Shown: positions 8,085 through 15,351 of the stretch, one piece after another | How positions within the stretch are numbered: the stretch's first letter is position 1 | Layout: each line of letters starts with the position of its first letter | Assembly (NCBI GenBank): GCA_030149685.1 | Contig: JASLGI010000033.1 | Coordinates: 1-29,940 of the forward strand | From: Bacillaceae bacterium | GTDB lineage: Bacteria; Bacillota; Bacilli; Bacillales_A; Planococcaceae | Direction of reading: 5' to 3' | Length of the DNA: 29,940 nt | Notes under the pieces: model-generated | Told to the model about the DNA's origin: nothing | Seen by the model: only the letters and a program-made list of their open reading frames with translations | Databases searched by the model: none | Translations under genes and position numbers: made by a program

Positions 8085-8600
8085 ATGAAAAAATGGCAAC
8101 GTGCTCTCGGACGCTTGCTCGTTATGCTCAGTTTTTTGAGTGCTATTAGTCTCATCCTTTATTTTAATTGGGAACAAACATCTAAGGAAACTTTAGAAGG
8201 CGAAAAGATGCCCGATATACAAGGAGAAGCATGGAATCAAACGGAAATTTATTGGGCGTCTGACGACGGTCGGGCGAAGCTTCTTTATTTTTTTGAGCCG
8301 CAATGCGCACAATGTTTAGAACAGCTCGATCTATTGAATGAATTGCACCGTAAAGGGGCTTTTGAGCACGTAGATTTTGTCGCAGTGACGACTGAACGAG
8401 AAGATATCCTTCACCGACTATACAACACCCATGGGTGGATGATTCAAACGGTTATCGACGATGGAGTGTGGCAAGAAACGTTTCGTCCGAAACAAATCCC
8501 GACACTCATCGTCATTAATAAGCAAGGAAAAATAATTCGTTATATTGAAAAACGTATTCATTCCGAAAATATCTCTTTAGTATTAAAAAGTATCTCTTGA
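8085..8600 (+). CDS. resA: membrane-anchored thioredoxin-like protein, ResA position
   Basis: In B. subtilis ResA reduces the haem-binding cysteines of apocytochrome c outside the membrane. This 171-residue protein has an uncleaved N-terminal signal anchor (about 9-28) and an extracytoplasmic thioredoxin fold. Its redox motif is CAQC in FFEPQCAQCLEQL, not the CEPC of B. subtilis ResA, and the cis-proline loop is QIPTLIVI. The locus (rluB-resA-resDE) supports the ResA assignment, but divergence is considerable and resB-resC, the membrane haem-handling partners, do not follow. It may be another extracytoplasmic thiol reductase. The ribosome-binding site is weak and the start lies two bases after rluB, suggesting coupling. 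Confidence 0.7.
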   Translation: MKKWQRALGRLLVMLSFLSAISLILYFNWEQTSKETLEGEKMPDIQGEAWNQTEIYWASDDGRAKLLYFFEPQCAQCLEQLDLLNELHRKGAFEHVDFVAVTTEREDILHRLYNTHGWMIQTVIDDGVWQETFRPKQIPTLIVINKQGKIIRYIEKRIHSENISLVLKSIS

Positions 8601-8633
8601 AAATAGTAGTCTTGCCGCGTTTCTCACAAATTA

Positions 8634-8661
8634 TTGACATTCAGTAGAAACTATTTATTTT
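8634..8661 (+). promoter_or_regulatory. candidate promoter for resDE
   Basis: A perfect -35 TTGACA (8634-8639) and TATTTT (8656-8661) are spaced by 16 bases, about 80 bases upstream of resD. The 140-base gap after resA is where resB and resC lie in B. subtilis, so resDE likely has its own promoter here. A second possible -10, TACAAT at 8677, lacks a clear -35. Confidence 0.45.
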
Positions 8662-8740
8662 CAAGTGATTCATTTGTACAATAGAAGAGTGAAGAAATAT
8701 TTAAAAAAATAAATTATTTGTGTGAAAGGGGATTTTATCC

Positions 8741-9457
8741 ATGGAAGAACATGTGAAGTTACTCGTCGTCGATGATGAAGATCGTATTCGCCGACTTTTA
8801 AATATGTATTTATCACGAGAAGGGTATGAAATCGACGAAGCGGTCGATGGACAAGAAGCATTAACGAAAGCATTAGAAAATGAATACGACTGTATTTTAC
8901 TCGATCTAATGTTGCCAGAGATGGACGGATTAGAAGTATTAGAACAAATGCGTGAACAAAATAAAATGACACCGGTCATTTTACTTACTGCGAAGGGAGA
9001 AGAATCCGATCGCGTAGCAGGTTTTGAAACGGGAGCCGACGATTATATCGTGAAGCCTTTTAGCCCACGAGAAGTTGTGTTGCGTGTGAAAGCTCTTTTA
9101 CGTCGTTCGACATCTTACCCATATGCAGGAGGCAATATGTCGAAAAACCTCGTCGTCTATCCACAATTAACGATTGACCACGATGCGCACCGTGTGACAG
9201 CAGAAGGACAAGAAATTCATTTAACACCGAAAGAATACGAATTGCTCTATTTCTTAGCGAAATCACCGGATAAAGTATTCGATCGCGAACAATTATTAAA
9301 AGAAGTGTGGCATTACGAATTTTTCGGGGATTTACGGACAGTAGATACACATGTAAAACGTCTTCGTGAAAAATTAAGCCAAGTGTCTGAACAGGCAGCA
9401 AAAATGATCGTTACTGTTTGGGGAGTAGGCTATAAATTTGAGGTTCCTAATGAATAA
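8741..9457 (+). CDS. resD: response regulator ResD
   Basis: This OmpR/PhoB-family response regulator is known in Bacillus to control aerobic and anaerobic respiration genes in answer to ResE. The receiver domain (about 5-118) has the acidic pocket D11/D12, phosphoacceptor D55 in LLDLMLPEMDGLE, T85-region LLTAKG and the KPFSPREV lysine. The DNA-binding winged helix (about 135-235) includes LTPKEYELLYFLA and RTVDTHVKRLREKL. Length is 238 residues, as expected. ATG follows AAAGGGGA by nine bases. Its stop overlaps the resE start by eight bases. Confidence 0.95.
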   Translation: MEEHVKLLVVDDEDRIRRLLNMYLSREGYEIDEAVDGQEALTKALENEYDCILLDLMLPEMDGLEVLEQMREQNKMTPVILLTAKGEESDRVAGFETGADDYIVKPFSPREVVLRVKALLRRSTSYPYAGGNMSKNLVVYPQLTIDHDAHRVTAEGQEIHLTPKEYELLYFLAKSPDKVFDREQLLKEVWHYEFFGDLRTVDTHVKRLREKLSQVSEQAAKMIVTVWGVGYKFEVPNE

Positions 9458-11255
9458 ATTATGGAACTCTGTCGTCGGGAAGCTATGGGCAACCATATTG
9501 CTTCTCGTTTCTTTCGTTTTATTTGTTGTGACAGCGCTTTTATTAGAGTTTTTAAATGGTTTTCATACGACACAAGCGGAAGATATGTTGCGACGAGAGG
9601 CGATTACGATCGGGAAAGTCGTCGGAGGACATGAATATGAAGTTTCATTAGAGCCTTTACTTGAGGATATTTTAGATAATGATACGAATACGATCATCGT
9701 AACCCAAAGTGGCGAACTTTTATATACATATGAAGCAGGGGATTACGCGAGTGAAATTCGTGAAGAAGTATTAAAAAATGAAGAGTTAGTCAGTCCACGC
9801 AATGTAGAAAAAGATGCGGTTCATGAAATGCTTCTTCCTTCGTTAACAGAAGAAGGGGTGATGGAGCAATACTTAATTTTAAGCCACCCATTTCCTCTTG
9901 AAGATGAAGAATGCGCAGCGGTCATTATGTATCAAAGTTTAGAAGCTGTCAATCGAACGACGAAAAAGACGACATATATTGTCTTGTTATCTGCGTTTGT
10001 TGCGTTCATGTTGACGACCTTTTTCGCCTTTTTCTTATCTTCTCGAATTACGCGTCCATTACGGAATATGAAACGTGCAGCGATGGAATTATCAAGAGGA
10101 AACTTTGATACGAAATTGCCACGGGCTCAAAATGACGAAATTGGTCAATTGTCTAATGCGTTTAATACGATGGGGCAACAATTGAAAGAACATGTTGAAT
10201 TGATCAAGCAAGAAAAAGAGCAATTATCGAACATTTTAACATCGATGACGGATGCGGTATTAACATTTAATACAGAACATGAAATTATCGTTAAAAACCC
10301 ACCGGCACAAGAAATGTTACAGCGGTGGTATTTTACGAATGAATCACGCGGTGATCACCGAGAACAATTACCACCACAAATTACACATATGTTAGAACAT
10401 GCGATTCATTTCGCTGAACAAATTGAAGATGAAATAGAGATTAACGGTAGCTTTTATCGGGTATCGATGAGTCCACTCTACAATAGCGAAGATGAGACGA
10501 TTCGAGGAGCTGTCGTCGTTTTACGTGATATGACAGAACAACATAAATTAGAGCGTCTTCGCTCAGACTTTATCGCAAACGTTTCTCATGAGTTGCGTAC
10601 ACCGATTGCGATGCTTCAAGGGTATAGCGAAGCAATACTTGATGATGTACCACAAAATCGAGAAGAACGGATGGAAATGGTACAGATTATTCAAGATGAA
10701 TCGAAACGAATGGGTAGACTCGTTACTGACTTACTAGATTTAGCGAAAATTGAATCGAGTAGTGTGACGTTGTATAAAGAGTCTTTATCTCCGACGAGTT
10801 TTTTCGAACGGATGGCATTTAAATTTTCACAACTCGCAAAAGATGCGCGTGTAGACATTTCATTAGATAATCAATTGACATCTGATCGGACGATTCAAGC
10901 AGATGAAGATCGGCTCGAACAAGTATTTACGAACTTGATCGATAATGCGATTCGCCATACACCGGAATATGGAAATATTTATTTACGACTTCGAGAGTTT
11001 GAAGAAGCAATTGAAATGTCTGTTGTCGATACAGGTGTTGGTATTCCTGAAGAAGATATTCCATTTATTTTTGAACGTTTCTATAAAGCAGATAAAGCAC
11101 GCACGCGTGACTTAGGTGGAACAGGTCTCGGCTTATCGATTGCTAAAAATATTGTAGATGCACATGAAGGAATTATTTATGTAAAACGTAATGAATTCGG
11201 AGGTACGACGTTTACATGTATTTTCCCGAAGGAACAGGAGGAAATCGATGAATGA
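9450..11255 (+). CDS. resE: sensor histidine kinase ResE
   Basis: ResE is the membrane kinase partner of ResD. In 601 residues it shows a first membrane helix (about 8-32), an extracytoplasmic sensor region (about 33-165), a second membrane helix (about 172-195), a HAMP domain with the ITRPLRNMKRAA start, a PAS domain (about 255-360), and the kinase core. The phosphorylated histidine is H380 in ANVSHELRTP. N-box FTNLIDNAIRHTP, G1 VVDTGVGIPEED, F-box FERFYKAD and G2 GGTGLGLSIAK are intact. ATG 9450 follows TGAGGT and overlaps resD; an in-frame TTG at 9438 lacks support. Its last eight bases overlap the next gene, so resD, resE and the sigma-anti-sigma fusion probably form one operon. Confidence 0.94.
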   Translation: MNKLWNSVVGKLWATILLLVSFVLFVVTALLLEFLNGFHTTQAEDMLRREAITIGKVVGGHEYEVSLEPLLEDILDNDTNTIIVTQSGELLYTYEAGDYASEIREEVLKNEELVSPRNVEKDAVHEMLLPSLTEEGVMEQYLILSHPFPLEDEECAAVIMYQSLEAVNRTTKKTTYIVLLSAFVAFMLTTFFAFFLSSRITRPLRNMKRAAMELSRGNFDTKLPRAQNDEIGQLSNAFNTMGQQLKEHVELIKQEKEQLSNILTSMTDAVLTFNTEHEIIVKNPPAQEMLQRWYFTNESRGDHREQLPPQITHMLEHAIHFAEQIEDEIEINGSFYRVSMSPLYNSEDETIRGAVVVLRDMTEQHKLERLRSDFIANVSHELRTPIAMLQGYSEAILDDVPQNREERMEMVQIIQDESKRMGRLVTDLLDLAKIESSSVTLYKESLSPTSFFERMAFKFSQLAKDARVDISLDNQLTSDRTIQADEDRLEQVFTNLIDNAIRHTPEYGNIYLRLREFEEAIEMSVVDTGVGIPEEDIPFIFERFYKADKARTRDLGGTGLGLSIAKNIVDAHEGIIYVKRNEFGGTTFTCIFPKEQEEIDE

Positions 11256-12885
11256 AGAGCGTTTCCATAAGTGGTATGACAGTTACTATGACGATATTTA
11301 TCAGTTTCTCGCGTATTTACTCGATGATACATTAGCGGCAGAAGATCGGATTCATGAAGTGTTTGTTCAAGCGTATGTATCGACGATTGCTCCTGCTAAT
11401 GAACGAGCATTTATGTACCGAGAAGCTTTCGATGAAGTAATGCGTTTAAGTAAGAAGAAAAATTTTTATCGGCGCAGTGAGAAAAAACAATTAGCTACTG
11501 ATGATGAAGAAGTTCTTCGGTTTTACGAGGAGTATCGAACTTTACCAGTATTAGAAAAAGCGGTTCTTTATTTACATATGAATCGCCACTTTTCTTTGAA
11601 AGAAATTTCATATATCGTTGGTGAGCCGATTGAACATGTGAAAAAAATTTCAGAGCATGCGATTGCTACGTTGACGAAAAAACTACCAGACGATTTGACG
11701 TATACAATCCGTCAGTCATTAGAACATTTGCCTGAGTACCATGATGCACGTTCAAAAGAAACTTTTTTTAAACGTCTTTTAACAGACTCACGTATTCATC
11801 GCCGGACGAAAGAGCAGACGAAAGCGAAAGGGCCAAGATGGTTTACTTTTTTAGCAGTTATTGCGTTTATTATTCTTTTACCTATCGGTTATGATTATTG
11901 GCAAGAATCGAAGCAAGAAGAAATTGAAGTAGACCCGCCAGAAAAACTTCCTGAAGAAGTAGAAAAGCCGGAAGAAAAAGAACCACCGAAAGAAGAAGAG
12001 CCTTTTAATGAACGAGCGCTGATCGGTCGTTATGCATTGTATGAAGCCGATTTAAAGCAAAATGTACCGTTAACAATCGGCTTAGTAACAAAAGATGCTT
12101 TAAGTGTGCCTGTAACACTTCTTTTACCGAAGTCACGAGTAGTAGATGATTTAAAAACACCGACACCTACAAGTGTAGAACTTTATCAACAATATGCACC
12201 ATTGATCGATGAAGAAGAACTCGGATTTGAAGAGTATCATCCATATGACGCTTCATTTCGTACGGAAGAAAAGGCCATCTATATGACATTGCCAGAAGCT
12301 CATCATTATGACGAGAGTGCAGCAACATTAGAAATATTTACAGATACTTTGCAACAAACGTTTTACGGATTTCGAGAAATCCGTCTCATTACAGAAGAAA
12401 ATGAACCTGTTGAACTAAATGGTGTCGGCCGTGTAGAAGAGCCCATTTCTCTTTATAGTGGACTTAATGGTTATGCCTATTATACGTATTACAATGGAAG
12501 TAAAGCGTATGTAGCGCCAAGCTTTGGTCAAACTTATGTAACCGTCGAAGAGGCGTTTGAAGCGTTGAAAGAAGCTCCAAATGATGTGTATCAATCGATA
12601 GTTCCAGAAGGTGTCGATTATACATTGAAAAAAGAAGGAGAGTTAATCACTGTTTCATTCACACGTCCATTGATTATTGATGATTTTGATGAGAGTGAAC
12701 TTTATCGTTTATTCGAAGGAATGAGTTTGACTGCTTCGAGCTTCGGATATGCAGTGAAAGTCGAAGAAGTAGACCGACGCGGTTGGAAGAAGTTCGATTT
12801 TAATCGTCCATTACCAAAGCCGATTAGCGCGAATCCGATTTTCGCTTTTGTGAAAGATTTAAAAGAAACGACAGAAGAGCGATAA
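11248..12885 (+). CDS. fused SigX-like ECF sigma factor and RsiX-like membrane anti-sigma protein
   Basis: A single 545-residue reading frame sits where B. subtilis has separate sigX and rsiX after resE. Residues 7-75 match sigma region 2 (YDSYYDDIYQFLAYLL, AAEDRIHEVFVQAY), and 88-146 match region 4 with its helix-turn-helix (FSLKEISYIVGEPIEHVKK). Residues 150-195 resemble the RsiX cytoplasmic part (LPEYHDARSKETFFKRL). One membrane helix follows (198-214), then a Pro/Glu/Lys stalk (227-253). The rest is an extracytoplasmic domain ending like RsiX (SLTASSFGYAVKV, then ISANPI). The frame is open throughout, with no internal Shine-Dalgarno start near the junction. ATG 11248 follows AGGAGG and overlaps resE. 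In region 2.4, REAFDEVMRLSKK lacks the usual IAxNxAxDxxR pattern, so promoter recognition may be altered or lost. Confidence 0.85.
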   Translation: MNEERFHKWYDSYYDDIYQFLAYLLDDTLAAEDRIHEVFVQAYVSTIAPANERAFMYREAFDEVMRLSKKKNFYRRSEKKQLATDDEEVLRFYEEYRTLPVLEKAVLYLHMNRHFSLKEISYIVGEPIEHVKKISEHAIATLTKKLPDDLTYTIRQSLEHLPEYHDARSKETFFKRLLTDSRIHRRTKEQTKAKGPRWFTFLAVIAFIILLPIGYDYWQESKQEEIEVDPPEKLPEEVEKPEEKEPPKEEEPFNERALIGRYALYEADLKQNVPLTIGLVTKDALSVPVTLLLPKSRVVDDLKTPTPTSVELYQQYAPLIDEEELGFEEYHPYDASFRTEEKAIYMTLPEAHHYDESAATLEIFTDTLQQTFYGFREIRLITEENEPVELNGVGRVEEPISLYSGLNGYAYYTYYNGSKAYVAPSFGQTYVTVEEAFEALKEAPNDVYQSIVPEGVDYTLKKEGELITVSFTRPLIIDDFDESELYRLFEGMSLTASSFGYAVKVEEVDRRGWKKFDFNRPLPKPISANPIFAFVKDLKETTEER

Positions 12886-12929
12886 AATCTATTGAAATAA
12901 AGCATTTATCGTTAGAAATGAGCAGAAAG

Positions 12930-12958
12930 TTTACAAAACGTTGAAAGTTCGATATACT
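12930..12958 (+). promoter_or_regulatory. promoter of the ribU leader
   Basis: TTTACA (12930-12935) and TATACT (12953-12958) are spaced by exactly 17 bases. Transcription would begin near 12965, just before the FMN aptamer. No terminator is evident between the preceding stop codon and this promoter. Confidence 0.75.
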
Positions 12959-12988
12959 TATAGCGAATAATATAAAATATTATAGATT

Positions 12989-13111
12989 CATCTTCGGGGC
13001 AGGGTGTAATTCCCGACCGGCGGTATTCATACAATGTATGTGAGCCCGCGAGCGTAAGCTGATTATGGTGAGAGTCCATAGCCGACAGTAAAGTCTGGAT
13101 GGGAGAAGGTG
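12989..13111 (+). promoter_or_regulatory. FMN riboswitch (RFN element)
   Basis: All conserved RFN blocks are present: ATCTTCGGGGCAGGGTG at 12990-13006, AATTCCCGACCGGCGGTA at 13008-13025, AGCCCGCGAGC near 13045, GAGAGTCCATAGCCGACAGT near 13070-13089 and AAGTCTGGATGGGAGAAGG at 13091-13109. Helix P1 closes by pairing CATCTTC (12989-12995) with GAAGGTG (13105-13111). FMN binding should favour the downstream terminator and switch ribU off when flavin is plentiful. The 374-base gap between coding genes is filled by this promoter, aptamer and terminator. Confidence 0.96.
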
Positions 13112-13121
13112 GAGGTTCGCT

Positions 13122-13178
13122 ATGTTAAAAAATGAAGTAAACAGTAGCATTTTAAACATGCCTTCAATCCCCTTTTAG
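13122..13178 (+). CDS. possible 18-residue leader ORF within the ribU riboswitch expression platform
   Basis: ATG 13122 follows GGTGGAGG (13108-13115) by six bases and opens a frame of 18 codons ending at TAG 13176-13178. The Shine-Dalgarno shares bases with the 3' strand of aptamer helix P1, and the stop lies inside the left arm of the terminator. A translating ribosome would therefore cover the terminator arm. It may be fortuitous, because the purine-rich P1 strand resembles a ribosome-binding site anyway. Confidence 0.3.
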   Translation: MLKNEVNSSILNMPSIPF

Positions 13179-13201
13179 CGCCGAGCTAAGAGGGGTTTTT
13201 T
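13168..13201 (+). terminator. riboswitch-controlled terminator before ribU
   Basis: CCCCTTTTAGC (13168-13178) pairs with GCTAAGAGGGG (13184-13194), with one G-U pair, followed by TTTTTT. An alternative fold is possible between CGCTA (13118-13122) and TAGCG (13175-13179), or GAAGGT (13105-13110) and GCCTTC (13159-13164). Either could act as the antiterminator when FMN is absent. Confidence 0.93.
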
Positions 13202-13259
13202 ATAGAAGAAGCGAACACTTTCCCTTTTTTGAAGTGAATCTCAAAAAGGAGAACAAGAA

Positions 13260-13841
13260 ATGAATAGTAAAAAATTACGTCGATTAATTTTAGTCGCTGT
13301 ACTTGGAAGTATTGCTACGGTTTTGATGAAGCTAAACTTTCCACTACCAGTCTTACCGCCATTTTTAAAAATTGATTTTGGTGAAATACCTGCGCTTATC
13401 GCAGTGATGACGATGGGGCCTATTGCAGGAATTGGCGTGGAGTTTATTAAAAACCTTTTATACTGGATCATGTCAGGAAGTCCAACAGGTGTTCCAGTAG
13501 GTGAAATTGCAAACTTTACGACAGGGCTATTATTCATTTTACCGGTTTATTATATTTTTAATCGTGTGAAAACAAAAAAGGGATTGCTCGCTGGATTATT
13601 TACAGGAACGATGTTAATGGCAGTCGGAATGAGTGTATTAAATTATTTCGTCTTTTTACCGATGTATACGTACTTTTTAGGAATGGATGCATTAGTTGGT
13701 CCAGAGTTATACGCATTTATCGTGAAAGGAATTTTGCCCTTTAATTTGTTTAAAGGACTTATTTTAACGCTCATTATGTATTCGTTATATCGAATGATTC
13801 AGCCATGGATTTTACGCCAGCAGCATGAATTAAGTGTATAA
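13260..13841 (+). CDS. ribU: riboflavin ECF transporter substrate-binding subunit RibU
   Basis: RibU is the membrane S component that captures riboflavin and works with the shared energy-coupling-factor module, which lies outside this window. The 193-residue protein has about six membrane helices. Typical features are the N-terminal KLRRLILVAVLGSIATVL helix, the loop LKIDFGEIPALI, and GPIAGIGVEFIKNLLYW. The upstream FMN riboswitch confirms flavin regulation. AAAAGGAG lies eight bases before the ATG. It is followed by its own terminator, so it is probably a single-gene transcript. In B. subtilis the homologue is ypaA/ribU at the same locus. Confidence 0.95.
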   Translation: MNSKKLRRLILVAVLGSIATVLMKLNFPLPVLPPFLKIDFGEIPALIAVMTMGPIAGIGVEFIKNLLYWIMSGSPTGVPVGEIANFTTGLLFILPVYYIFNRVKTKKGLLAGLFTGTMLMAVGMSVLNYFVFLPMYTYFLGMDALVGPELYAFIVKGILPFNLFKGLILTLIMYSLYRMIQPWILRQQHELSV

Positions 13842-13853
13842 ATATTTGCTTAA

Positions 13854-13884
13854 AGCGCTATGGGAAAACCTCATAGCGTTTTTC
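13854..13884 (+). terminator. terminator after ribU
   Basis: GCGCTATG and CATAGCGT form an eight-pair stem (one G-U pair) around an AAAACC-type loop, followed by TTTTTCTT. It starts about 13 bases after the ribU stop. Confidence 0.8.
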
Positions 13885-13893
13885 TTACAATAT

Positions 13894-13926
13894 AAAAAGA
13901 ACAAGTGGTATCACTTGTTCTTTTTT
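13894..13926. terminator. bidirectional terminator between ribU and fer
   Basis: A perfect stem of AAAAAGAACAAGTG and CACTTGTTCTTTTT surrounds a GTAT loop. T-rich tails exist on both strands. It is the end of the minus-strand fer transcript and a second stop for ribU. Confidence 0.92.
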
Positions 13927-13949
13927 CAACGTTCGTTAGATGAACGAAA

Positions 13950-14201
<252 letters not shown>

Positions 14202-14224
14202 TTAACTCTCCTCTTTTCTTCCAC

Positions 14225-14253
14225 TTCAAAAATATCTATTTCTTCTCTATTCT
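14225..14253 (+). promoter_or_regulatory. candidate promoter for ypbB-recQ
   Basis: TTCAAA (14225-14230) and TATTCT (14248-14253) are spaced by 17 bases. The -10 box lies directly on top of the -10 box of the opposing fer promoter. Confidence 0.5.
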
Positions 14254-14277
14254 AGAACGACTGTATCGTTTTTTCAA
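14249..14277 (-). promoter_or_regulatory. promoter for fer
   Basis: On the minus strand TTGAAA (14272-14277) and TAGAAT (14249-14254) are spaced by 17 bases, about 50 bases upstream of the fer start. The spacer contains a small inverted repeat, AACGA-TACAG-TCGTT. Confidence 0.65.
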
Positions 14278-14307
14278 CATAAAAACTTTAGAAAGCGAGG
14301 ATTGACG

Positions 14308-15351
14308 ATGAAATTCTCAACAATTGTTTTACGAATCTTTGACAAATACAATGGAGAGAGAGGTCCGAATGCTCCTTTTTACGTATTACAAGGGAAGCGC
14401 TCTGGCCAAGCATTGCAAGATGCTTCTTATTATTCATTGTTTTCTTATTATCATTTGTTACCGACATTAGAGGCAACTGTTTATGAACGCATTATTCAGC
14501 AATTACTAAAAGAGCGTCATATTGAAATAGTAGAAGATCGTGTAAAACTAACTTCTTTAGGAAAGAAGAAACTCGAACAAGTAGAATTGTTACCATTTGA
14601 TGGATGGACATTTCGAGGAAGGGAACAACTTTTTTTCGAGCGCGTCTTATTACTTGTGCAAACAGCTTCCTATGCGAAGGAAACAGTTCGCGCATTCGAA
14701 CCCGTTATTCGAGACTTTACTGTTCAAAGAGAAGTTCGCATCATTTACCAGCGCTATCCGATGCATCAACGACCGATTCGTCATCAATTTAGAGATGAAT
14801 TGCTCGATATTTTATCTCATTGTTCAGAAACGTATCGTTACTTGTTTACGTATAAGTTAACAGGAAGTAGTCGATTTGGTTGGACATGGACACAGTTAAG
14901 TCGAGCGTTACAAACAGAAGACGAAACTTTATATCTCACTTGGTTATCAGGACTTCATCAAATGTTGCATCAAATCGATGAAAAGAAACATCCGATTTTA
15001 ACAACATTGGCAGAAGGTGTATTTCAGCAAGTGCATGTCACAGAATCTGCAGCCATTACGTATCGTTATTACCAAAAAGGGTATACGAAGAAAGAAATCG
15101 GCATGATGCGTCAGTTGAAGGAGAGTACCATTGACGATCATTTTGTCGAGTTTGCTCATTACGTACCGGAGTTTTCAATTGCTCCTTTTGTCGAAAGAGA
15201 AGATGTGAAACAAGTAGAAGAAGTGCTGGCTAAAGAACAAACGATGCGTTTACGTGTATTAAAAGAACAGTTACCGCATTTATCCTATTTTCAAATCCGT
15301 TTAATTTTAGGACAGCGTCAAAAGGAGCAAATGAAATGGAACGTTTATTAA
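14308..15351 (+). CDS. ypbB: YpbB-like helix-turn-helix protein
   Basis: The family has no settled function. It almost always precedes a short recQ in Bacillales, so a role with RecQ is inferred. The 347-residue protein has a poorly characterised N-terminal region, with a winged-helix-like stretch near 55-90 (ERIIQQLLKERHIEIV, VKLTSLGKKKLEQ). Its C-terminal HTH_40-type domain, related to the tails of RecQ helicases, includes YYQKGYTKKEIGMMRQLKESTI near 250-275. I chose ATG 14308, seven bases after GCGAGG; the upstream TTG 14302 is too close to that site. The end overlaps recQ by 16 bases. Confidence 0.82.
   Translation: MKFSTIVLRIFDKYNGERGPNAPFYVLQGKRSGQALQDASYYSLFSYYHLLPTLEATVYERIIQQLLKERHIEIVEDRVKLTSLGKKKLEQVELLPFDGWTFRGREQLFFERVLLLVQTASYAKETVRAFEPVIRDFTVQREVRIIYQRYPMHQRPIRHQFRDELLDILSHCSETYRYLFTYKLTGSSRFGWTWTQLSRALQTEDETLYLTWLSGLHQMLHQIDEKKHPILTTLAEGVFQQVHVTESAAITYRYYQKGYTKKEIGMMRQLKESTIDDHFVEFAHYVPEFSIAPFVEREDVKQVEEVLAKEQTMRLRVLKEQLPHLSYFQIRLILGQRQKEQMKWNVY

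Noticed and set aside
11660..11760. Assembly frameshift as the cause of the sigma-anti-sigma fusion.
   Set aside because: Similarity passes smoothly from sigma region 4 into the RsiX-like cytoplasmic part in one frame, and codon use stays uniform. No homopolymer or leftover start with a ribosome-binding site is seen at the join. It cannot be fully excluded without reads.
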